Shown one piece after another: positions 1 to 7,104 of a stretch of 33,395 bases of DNA. Positions within the stretch are counted from its first letter, which is position 1, and each line of letters starts with the position of its first letter. The DNA lies in NCBI GenBank assembly GCA_964580435.1, contig CAZOKP010000021.1:1-33395 (forward strand), given 5' to 3'. The DNA comes from CAZKEW01 sp964580435 (GTDB taxonomy: Bacteria; Acidobacteriota; Aminicenantia; Aminicenantales; UBA8522). The notes under the pieces are model-generated. The model was given only the letters and a program-made list of their open reading frames with translations. It searched no databases and had not been told where the DNA came from. Position numbers and translations under genes: made by a program.

Positions 1-13
1 TTACTTCGCTACC

Positions 14-43
14 TTGACAATCTTCGTCTTTCTTCCGTATTCT
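14..43 (+). promoter_or_regulatory. Candidate sigma-70-type promoter for the symporter/GH94/GH31 operon
   Basis: A perfect TTGACA lies at 14-19 and TATTCT at 38-43, with an 18-base spacer. Transcription would begin near base 50, about 95 bases before the kinase remnant. It is the only promoter-like sequence I see before the first operon. Judged by eye, and the window edge hides anything further upstream. Confidence 0.35.
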
Positions 44-146
44 TTTTACGTGCTGCATGCCGAAACTTCGGACTCTAAGGGCGCCATCTCTGAAGGTTTC
101 AAAAAATGAGTTTCTTTTCTCAACTCCCAGCCTGGGGATGAAAAAT

Positions 147-314
147 ATGATCGGCAGGACGATCTCGCATTATCAAATTCTAGAGAAAATCGGTGCCGCC
201 GGGAGGGGAGTTGTCTACAAGGCCGAAGATACAAAGCGCAAGAGGGCAGTAGCGCTCAAATTTGGGAATAGGAATATTTTTCCTGATAATAAAAATAATG
301 AGGACAGGCCATGA
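147..314 (+). pseudogene. Truncated Ser/Thr protein kinase N-lobe remnant
   Basis: This 55-residue frame starts MIGRTISHYQIL and carries a kinase glycine-rich loop and the following VYKAED and AVALKF strands, the latter including the ATP-binding Lys. This is the standard opening of Acidobacteria/Aminicenantes Pkn-type kinases. The frame then runs into unrelated sequence and stops, so the alpha-C helix, catalytic loop, DFG and everything after are missing and it cannot be an active kinase. The ATG at 147 has a GGGGA ribosome site; the frame is open upstream to 57 but nothing there resembles a kinase. The TGA stop overlaps the symporter ATG as ATGA, so translation of the remnant could be coupled to the symporter. 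It is either decayed debris or a leader peptide kept for coupling. Confidence 0.6.
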
Positions 315-2128
315 AATTGGGACTGATCGACGTCAGCATCATTTTCGGCTATCTGACCTTGACAGTGGCTATTGGGTTCGTCTTGACCAAGAGGGCGTCT
401 AAGGGCTTGGATTCCTACTTTTTAGCTGACAAAGGGCTTCCTTATTGGATCCTCGGTGTATCAAATGCATCGGGCATGTTCGACATCACAGGAACCATGT
501 GGCTCGTCTATATCACGTTTGTGTACGGACTGAAGGCCGTGTGGATCCCCTGGCTATGGCCGGTGTTTAATCAGGTGTTTCTTATGGTGTACATGTCTAA
601 ATGGATGCGCCGTTCGAACGTCCTCACCGGCGCGGAGTGGATTCAAACCCGTTTCGGCACAAGCATGGGAGCGAGGCTCGCCCATATTAGCGTAGTGGTC
701 TTCGCTCTGATCAGCGTGATCGGATTCATTGCCTACGATTTCGCCGGAGTGGGCAAGTTCGCCGCCCTGTTCCTCCCGTGGAATTTGTCGGCGAACACTT
801 ACGCCACGATCCTCATGTTCATCACGGCCATCTATGTCGTGGTCGGCGGCATGTACAGCGTCGTCCTGACGGAGATTCTTCAGTTTGTGATCATGACGGT
901 ATCGAGCATAGCTATTGCATTTATAGCGATGTCGCAAACCTCGCGCGCCGCGATCTCCGCGGCTGTCCCTGCGGGCTGGAAGAATATCTTTTTTGGCTGG
1001 AATCTAAACCTGGACTGGTCGAATTGGATCCAGTCCGTGAATACCAAGATCGCGGAAGACGGTTATTCCCTGTTCTCTATTTTCTTCATGCTCATGCTGT
1101 TCAAGGGCTTCCTCGTGAGCCTGGCCGGGCCGGCGCCGAACTACGACATGCAGCGGATTCTTGCCACCAGGAATCCCAAGGAAGCGTCCAAAATGAGTTG
1201 GTTTGTCTCGATCTGTTTGTTTTTCCCCCGCTATCTCATGATCACCGGTTTCACGGTGCTCGCGCTCGTGTTCTTTGGTCCCCAGCTCAACGCTATGGGG
1301 GCCAACCTTGATTTCGAGCAGATTCTCCCCTACGCTCTCAGCCGTTTTGTCCCGGCCGGACTTTTGGGCCTTGTGCTGGCCGGCCTGCTGGCCGCATTCA
1401 TGTCCACGTTCGCGGCCACGGTTAACGCGGCGCCTGCTTATGTGGTGAATGATATTTACAAACGGTATATCAACCCGAACGCCGGAAGGCGTCGGTTGAT
1501 CTTCATGAGCTACATTGTATCATTTGCATTCGTGATCGTCGGCATCTTCTTCGGGCTGCACGCCAGGGACATCAACCAGGTGACCCAGTGGATCGTCTCC
1601 GCGTTGTGGGGCGGGTATACGGCGGCAAACGTGCTCAAATGGTACTGGTGGCGTTTCAACGGATACGGCTATTTCTGGGGCATGGCCACGGGTATCGGGT
1701 CGGCGCTCGTCCTCTCCAAATTTCCGTTCCTTTACGTCTGGATGTTTCCCAACCTGGCGAAGAATTTGTACGCCCTTTATTCATTCCCCTTTATCCTGGT
1801 GCTGTCCACCATCGGCTGTATTCTCGGCACACTGCTCGCCGCGCCTGAAGACGATGCTATCCTGAAAGCGTTCTATAAAAACGTGCAGCCATGGGGATTC
1901 TGGAAGCCGATTCATGATAAGGTGGTGAAGGATGATCCGAAATTCGTGTCCGATGCGAACTTCAGACGCGATGCGTTCAATGTCGCTGTCGGTATCGTAT
2001 GGCAGACCTGCCTGGTCGCTTTGCCCATATACATCGTCATCAAAGAACAGATGCCTGTCATCGGAGCAGCTGTCATTCTGTTGATTTCTTCGCTGATTCT
2101 GAAAAAAAGCTGGTACGATCGGTTATAA
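311..2128 (+). CDS. Sodium/solute symporter, SSS family
   Basis: This is a 605-residue polytopic inner-membrane protein with roughly 13-14 hydrophobic segments. It begins with the family pattern of an N-terminal helix followed by the loop SYFLADKGLPYW (residues 35-46), and carries the SSS signature around GGMYSVVLTEILQ (179-191). SSS proteins use the sodium gradient to import sugars, organic acids or amino acids. The substrate is not readable from sequence, but the gene sits 32 bases upstream of two GH94 phosphorylases, which points to an oligosaccharide such as cellobiose. A GAGGAC ribosome site precedes the ATG, which overlaps the stop of the kinase remnant. The C-terminal part (about residues 515-560) is a long soluble loop followed by a final membrane hairpin. 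The family is secure; the substrate is inferred. Confidence 0.9.
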   Translation: MKLGLIDVSIIFGYLTLTVAIGFVLTKRASKGLDSYFLADKGLPYWILGVSNASGMFDITGTMWLVYITFVYGLKAVWIPWLWPVFNQVFLMVYMSKWMRRSNVLTGAEWIQTRFGTSMGARLAHISVVVFALISVIGFIAYDFAGVGKFAALFLPWNLSANTYATILMFITAIYVVVGGMYSVVLTEILQFVIMTVSSIAIAFIAMSQTSRAAISAAVPAGWKNIFFGWNLNLDWSNWIQSVNTKIAEDGYSLFSIFFMLMLFKGFLVSLAGPAPNYDMQRILATRNPKEASKMSWFVSICLFFPRYLMITGFTVLALVFFGPQLNAMGANLDFEQILPYALSRFVPAGLLGLVLAGLLAAFMSTFAATVNAAPAYVVNDIYKRYINPNAGRRRLIFMSYIVSFAFVIVGIFFGLHARDINQVTQWIVSALWGGYTAANVLKWYWWRFNGYGYFWGMATGIGSALVLSKFPFLYVWMFPNLAKNLYALYSFPFILVLSTIGCILGTLLAAPEDDAILKAFYKNVQPWGFWKPIHDKVVKDDPKFVSDANFRRDAFNVAVGIVWQTCLVALPIYIVIKEQMPVIGAAVILLISSLILKKSWYDRL

Positions 2129-2160
2129 AGCTTAATGATCATAAAAATGAGGGAATAATC

Positions 2161-4554
2161 ATGAAATTCGGATATTTTGATGATGCCAACAAAGAGTATG
2201 TGATCGAGCGGCCCGACACACCGAGATCATGGAGTAACTACCTCGGCTCCACGGAATACGGCGCCATCATCACCAATAACGCCGGCGGGTATAGTTTTTT
2301 TCATTCCGCCGCGCAGGGCCGGTTTGTGAGGCTGCGCTTCAATGCCGTTCCCATGGATCAACCTGGCCGATACATTTATATTCACGATCAAGAAAGCAAG
2401 GATTATTGGTCCGCTTCGTGGCAGCCGGTGGGCAAGCCGCTGGATCAATACAAGTCCGTCTGCCGCCACGGCACGGCTTATTCCGTCATACGATCCGAGT
2501 ATGCGCAGATCGAAACCGAAACGACCTACTTCGTACCCTTAGGCCGCCGTTTCGAATGTTGGCTCGTCCGGACCACCAACAACAGCCCGAAAAAACGCAA
2601 CCTGCGTCTCTTCACTTTTGTGGAATACAGCAACAACTGGCACGTCTGGCAGGATTCCTTCAACCTCCAGTACACCCAGTTCATCCTGCGAATGGATGTG
2701 GTGGATCAGATCATCGACCAGGGCATCAACGTCTCTCTCCCCGATATGGAGGAAGACTTCGAGAACCACGACCAGAACCGGCACACCTTTATGGCGGTGG
2801 GAGGTGCTGAGGTCAGAGGGTTTGACACGGATCGAGAGAAGTTTTTGGGGCCTTACCGGACCTATGCCAATCCCCTTGTCGTAGAAAAGGGACAATGCGC
2901 CAATTCCATCGCCGTCGGCGACAACGGTTGCGGCGTCCTGCAGGTAGACATGGAGCTCCAGCCCGGAGAAGCAAAAGAATTCGTGGTGCTCATGGGCATC
3001 GGCAAGGCGGGACGCGAGGGAAAGGCCGCGGTGAAGGAATTCGACGGCCCGGCCAAGGCCCGGGCAGCGTTCCATGCCTTGAAGGCATTCTGGCACCGCC
3101 GGCTGGAGGGGATGTCGGTTAAGACGCCCGACCCTGAATTCAACAGCATGATGAACATGTGGAATCCCTTCAACTGCCTCATCACCTACGCCTGGTCGCG
3201 GGCTGCCAGTTTGGTCTACAGCGGCGAACGGGACGGACTCGGATACCGGGACACGGTTCAGGATCTCCTCGGAGTTCTGCCGACCATTCCTGAAGAGGCC
3301 GGCAAGCGTCTCGAACTGATGCTGACCGGCCAGGTTTCGACGGGCGGAGCCATGCCGCTTGTGAAGCCGTTTGCACACCAGCCTGGACAGGAGAAACCTC
3401 CCCAAGAGGAAGAATACCGTTCTGACGACTGCCTCTGGCTTTTCAACACCATACCCGCCTACGTCCAGGAGACGGGCGACATCGCCTTTTACCAAAAAGT
3501 TCTTCCGTATGCCGACGAGGGTGAGGCCACTGTGCTGGGTCACATGCGCAGGGCCATCGAATTCAACCTGGAGCGCAGCGGCATCCATGGCCTACCCTGC
3601 GGACTGGCCGCGGACTGGAACGACTGCCTTGTGTTGGGGCACTGCGGGGAGACGGTGTTTGTTGCTTTTCAGGTCCGGTACGCGCTCAAGACCTATGTCG
3701 AGATATGCGAGATGCTGAATCAGCCTAAAGAAGTCCAGTGGGCCAGGGAAAAACTCGCCATTCTTGACCGAAACATCGAGACCCACACCTGGGACGGAGA
3801 ATGGTACCTGCGGGCCTTCCGGTATGACGGTTTAAAGTACGGCTCCAAAGAAAACGAAGAGGGGAGTTTGTGGCTCAATCCCCAGTCCTGGGCCGTGCTC
3901 AGCGGCCATGCGTCGCCTGAAAAAGCGGAGATGGTGATGAAAGCTGTGCGGGAGCGTCTGGCCACGGAATCCGGGATCATGATCATCGACCCACCCTATG
4001 AAAAAGCCGACCTTCGGGTGGTCAAGGCGCCCCTCTTCAACAAGGGGATGAAGGAGAACGGTTCCATCTTCTGCCACACCCAGGGATGGGCCATTATCGC
4101 CGAGACAATGCTGGGCCATGGCAACCAGGCGTACCAGTATTTCCGCGCCTTCATGCCGGCGGCGTATAATGACCGGGCCGAGATCCGGCAGATTGAGCCC
4201 TATGTTTACTCTCAGTTCACCCACAGCAAATACAGTCCCCGTTTCGGGGCGTCCCGGCTGCCGTGGCTTACCGGGACCGCAGCCTGGGCTTATCATGCCG
4301 CCACGAACTATATTTTGGGAATCCGGCCCGAGTATCAGGGGCTGCGCCTCGATCCCTGTATTCCTTCATCATGGAAATCGTTTTCTGTAGAGCGTCGGTT
4401 CCGCAAGCGGTGGCTCAGTATCCGTGTCCGGAATGAGAAAGGAGTGCAAAAAGGCGTCCGGCACGTCGTTTTGAACGGCGAGACGTTGCCGTCTAATTTC
4501 ATTCCTTTTGAAAGGTTGAATGACAGGAATGAGGTCCTGGTGGTGATGGGCTGA
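2161..4554 (+). CDS. GH94 disaccharide phosphorylase, chitobiose/cellobionate-phosphorylase-like
   Basis: This 797-residue cytoplasmic enzyme has the full GH94 layout: an N-terminal beta-sandwich (starting MKFGYFDDANKEYV), then an (alpha/alpha)6 barrel. The catalytic-acid motif DWND is at 485-488. GLGYRDTVQDLLG, FCHTQGW and WLTGTAAW supply the sugar and phosphate contacts known in the family. Family members cleave a beta-linked disaccharide with phosphate to give an alpha-sugar-1-phosphate. It lacks the NCFSTTPGESF segment that follows DWND in the neighbouring cellobiose phosphorylase. In its place is LVLGHCGETVFVAF, closer to what I recall of chitobiose phosphorylase, so the acceptor is probably not plain glucose. 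The frame is open back to 1999, but the start at 2161 matches family N-termini and has a GAGGGA ribosome site. There is no signal peptide. Confidence 0.85.
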   Translation: MKFGYFDDANKEYVIERPDTPRSWSNYLGSTEYGAIITNNAGGYSFFHSAAQGRFVRLRFNAVPMDQPGRYIYIHDQESKDYWSASWQPVGKPLDQYKSVCRHGTAYSVIRSEYAQIETETTYFVPLGRRFECWLVRTTNNSPKKRNLRLFTFVEYSNNWHVWQDSFNLQYTQFILRMDVVDQIIDQGINVSLPDMEEDFENHDQNRHTFMAVGGAEVRGFDTDREKFLGPYRTYANPLVVEKGQCANSIAVGDNGCGVLQVDMELQPGEAKEFVVLMGIGKAGREGKAAVKEFDGPAKARAAFHALKAFWHRRLEGMSVKTPDPEFNSMMNMWNPFNCLITYAWSRAASLVYSGERDGLGYRDTVQDLLGVLPTIPEEAGKRLELMLTGQVSTGGAMPLVKPFAHQPGQEKPPQEEEYRSDDCLWLFNTIPAYVQETGDIAFYQKVLPYADEGEATVLGHMRRAIEFNLERSGIHGLPCGLAADWNDCLVLGHCGETVFVAFQVRYALKTYVEICEMLNQPKEVQWAREKLAILDRNIETHTWDGEWYLRAFRYDGLKYGSKENEEGSLWLNPQSWAVLSGHASPEKAEMVMKAVRERLATESGIMIIDPPYEKADLRVVKAPLFNKGMKENGSIFCHTQGWAIIAETMLGHGNQAYQYFRAFMPAAYNDRAEIRQIEPYVYSQFTHSKYSPRFGASRLPWLTGTAAWAYHAATNYILGIRPEYQGLRLDPCIPSSWKSFSVERRFRKRWLSIRVRNEKGVQKGVRHVVLNGETLPSNFIPFERLNDRNEVLVVMG

Positions 4555-4583
4555 GAGGGTCCGACATGCGGAGGCCTCTTTTT
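4554..4583 (+). terminator. Weak intergenic hairpin with T-run between the GH94 genes
   Basis: AGAGG (4554-4558) pairs with CCTCT (4575-4579). An inner CCG/CGG pairing lies across an internal loop, and a run of five T follows at 4579-4583. The stem overlaps the stop of the first GH94 gene. It might attenuate or process the message, but the stem is short and interrupted. Confidence 0.3.
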
Positions 4584-4615
4584 AAATCACACAAGCTAAG
4601 GAGAATAAAAGACTT

Positions 4616-7051
4616 ATGAAATACGGTTTTTTTGATGATGCCCACAAGGAATATGTGATCACCCGGCCGGATACTCCGCTTCCTTGGATCAACTATCTTG
4701 GATGTGAGCAATTTTTCGGTATCATATCCAACACAGCTGGCGGTTACTCTTTTTTCCGGGATGCGCGCTTGTGCCGGCTGACGCGCTACCGCTATAACGA
4801 TGTGCCCATGGATAGCAACGGGCGCTATGTGTACATCCGGGACGGAGAAACGGTCTGGAATCCCATGTGGAAACCCACGCGCACAGAGCTGGATACATAC
4901 GAATGCCGCCATGGACTCGGGTATACGCGCATCAAGGGGTCGAAAAATGATCTGGAGGTTGAAATTACTTACTTCGTCCCCGTTGGATTCAGGACAGAGG
5001 TGTGGGATGTCTGCATCCGCAATCGTTCAGCAAAAAACAAGTCCGTCCGGTTGTGGGGAAGCATCGAGTGGTGTCTCTGGGACGCCTTTAGTGATATGAC
5101 CAACTTTCAGCGCAATTTTTCCATCGGGGAGGTGGAAATCGAAAGTCCGGCCATCTTTCACGTTACGGAATACAGGGAGAGACGCAACCACTATGCCTAT
5201 TTCGCCTCGAGTTCCCCCACATCCGGATTCGACACAAGCCGGGACGCATTTGTCGGTCTGCATGACGGATGGGATGCTCCTCTGGCCGTGATGCAGGGTG
5301 CCTGCCGCAACAGCATTGCTCACGGCTGGGCTCCTATGGGCGTTCACCAGGTCGATCTCAACTTGGCGCCAGGCGAAGAAAGGCGGTTTTTTTTCCTGCT
5401 CGGTTATGCAGAAAATCCGCCTGAATCAAAGTTTGTGCAACGTCACACGGCCAATAAACAGGAATTTGAGTTTGTGTTTAGGCATTTTAAGGAAAAGGAG
5501 GCCGTGACCAAAGCCTTTGAGGCGCTGAACAGTCATTGGGAAAAAATCCTTTCCATTTGCCAGGTCCAAAGCAAAGATCCTGTTGTCAACCGGATGGTCA
5601 ATGTGTGGAATCAGTACCAATGCATGACGAACTTTAACTTGTCCCGATCGGCCTCTTTTTACGAGTCGGGCATCAGCCGGGGCATTGGGTACAGGGATAG
5701 CAACCAGGATATACTCGGGTTTGTCCATATGATTCCCCAGCGGGCCAGGCAGCGCATTCTCGACTTGGCCGCTACCCAGTTATCAGACGGCACCTGTTTC
5801 CATCAGTATCAGATCTTGACAAAAAAGGGAAACACTGACATCGGAGGCGGATTCAACGACGATCCCCTGTGGCTGATCCTTTCAACAGCGGCCTATCTGA
5901 AAGAGACGGGCGATTTGACCATCCTCGATGAGAAGATCGGCTATGCCGATCTGAAGAATGACGCTCCCCTGATGGAGCATTTGGAAATCTCTCTCCGATA
6001 CACGCTGGATCACCGCGGTCCGCACAGCCTGCCGCTCATCGGACATGCGGACTGGAACGACTGCCTGAACCTCAACTGTTTTTCCACAACACCAGGGGAG
6101 AGCTTCCAGACAAGCGGAGATATCGAGCAGGGGACAAAGGCCGAATCTGTGATGATCGCCGGACTCTTCTGCAAGGCCTGCGAGGAAATGGCAGCAATAT
6201 ATCTCCAGCTTAAACAGGAAGGAAAGGCCAAGGCGATCCAAAAGCAGGCGGAAGCCATGCGGCAGGCAATCTATGACCACGGCTGGGACGGAGAATGGTT
6301 TTTGCGGGCCTACGATGCCGACGGCCGCCCGATCGGCTCCCGTGAAAACGAGGAAGGAAAGATCTTCATCGAGAGCCAGGGCTGGTGCATCCTGGGAGGG
6401 GCCGGTTTTGAGAACGGTTATGCCAAGAAAGCGCTCGAGAGCGTCCGGAAATATCTGGCCACTCCCAACGGGATCATTCTTCAGCAGCCGGCTTATCAGA
6501 CTTACCATCTCAATTTAGGGGAAATCAGCAGTTATCCGCCGGGATACAAGGAGAACGCGGGAATCTTCACCCACAATAACACCTGGATTCAGATCGCTGA
6601 AACTCTGCTGGGTCGGGGAGATCAAGCCTTTGAATATTATATGAGCATCTGTCCGCCCACCAAGGAGAGTCAAATCGAAATTTACAGAGCCGAACCCTAC
6701 GTCTACAGCCAGGTGACAGCCGGTCCGGACGCGCCGACCCCTGGTGAAGGAAAGAACTCTTGGCTTACCGGCACGGCGGCCTGGTCTTTTGTGGCTATTT
6801 CTCAGCACGTCCTGGGAATCCGTCCCGAATACGATGGGCTTCGTGTTGATCCCTGCATCCCCAAAGCATGGAGTTCATTCACGATACGCCGGACTTTCCG
6901 AAATGCCGTATATGTCATCACCGTGGAGAATCCAAATCATGTCAGCAAAGGAGTGAAGACAGTCGAGATGGACGGTCTCCGGCTCTCCGGATCCGTGATC
7001 CCGATCCTGTCTGACGATAAGGAGCATCAGGTAAGGGTGATGATGGGATAG
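4616..7051 (+). CDS. cbp: Cellobiose phosphorylase (GH94)
   Basis: This 811-residue cytoplasmic enzyme converts cellobiose plus phosphate to alpha-glucose-1-phosphate and glucose, saving one ATP per disaccharide. It matches the classic cellobiose phosphorylase sequence nearly throughout. The N-terminus contains WINYLG and the AGGYSFFRDA sandwich region. GIGYRDSNQDILGFVHM carries sugar-binding Arg/Asp. DWND at 479-482 holds the general acid and is followed by LNLNCFSTTPGESFQ, a loop typical of true cellobiose phosphorylases. FTHNNTW and WLTGTAAW contribute phosphate contacts. Its length is normal for the family. An AAGGAG ribosome site sits at 4598-4603. It lies 61 bases after the other GH94 gene and 53 before the alpha-xylosidase, as part of one operon. 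The two GH94 proteins are old paralogs rather than a recent duplication. Confidence 0.93.
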   Translation: MKYGFFDDAHKEYVITRPDTPLPWINYLGCEQFFGIISNTAGGYSFFRDARLCRLTRYRYNDVPMDSNGRYVYIRDGETVWNPMWKPTRTELDTYECRHGLGYTRIKGSKNDLEVEITYFVPVGFRTEVWDVCIRNRSAKNKSVRLWGSIEWCLWDAFSDMTNFQRNFSIGEVEIESPAIFHVTEYRERRNHYAYFASSSPTSGFDTSRDAFVGLHDGWDAPLAVMQGACRNSIAHGWAPMGVHQVDLNLAPGEERRFFFLLGYAENPPESKFVQRHTANKQEFEFVFRHFKEKEAVTKAFEALNSHWEKILSICQVQSKDPVVNRMVNVWNQYQCMTNFNLSRSASFYESGISRGIGYRDSNQDILGFVHMIPQRARQRILDLAATQLSDGTCFHQYQILTKKGNTDIGGGFNDDPLWLILSTAAYLKETGDLTILDEKIGYADLKNDAPLMEHLEISLRYTLDHRGPHSLPLIGHADWNDCLNLNCFSTTPGESFQTSGDIEQGTKAESVMIAGLFCKACEEMAAIYLQLKQEGKAKAIQKQAEAMRQAIYDHGWDGEWFLRAYDADGRPIGSRENEEGKIFIESQGWCILGGAGFENGYAKKALESVRKYLATPNGIILQQPAYQTYHLNLGEISSYPPGYKENAGIFTHNNTWIQIAETLLGRGDQAFEYYMSICPPTKESQIEIYRAEPYVYSQVTAGPDAPTPGEGKNSWLTGTAAWSFVAISQHVLGIRPEYDGLRVDPCIPKAWSSFTIRRTFRNAVYVITVENPNHVSKGVKTVEMDGLRLSGSVIPILSDDKEHQVRVMMG

Positions 7052-7104
7052 AGGGGGTCGCATTACCATTCTTGATAGTTTCTCTTTTCTGTCAGGAGAA
7101 TGAT

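Noticed and set aside
1..62. Possible 3' end of a minus-strand gene (TTA at 1-3 and Lys-rich reverse frame)
   Set aside because: The reverse frame is interrupted by a stop after about 14 codons and shows no known domain.
1999..2160. 54-residue N-terminal extension of the first GH94 protein
   Set aside because: It overlaps the symporter C-terminus in another frame, and GH94 proteins begin at MKFGYFDD, where a ribosome site is present.
2539..3588. 349-codon open frame on the - strand inside the first GH94 gene
   Set aside because: Antisense shadow of a well-conserved GH94 frame; low-complexity composition and no family features.
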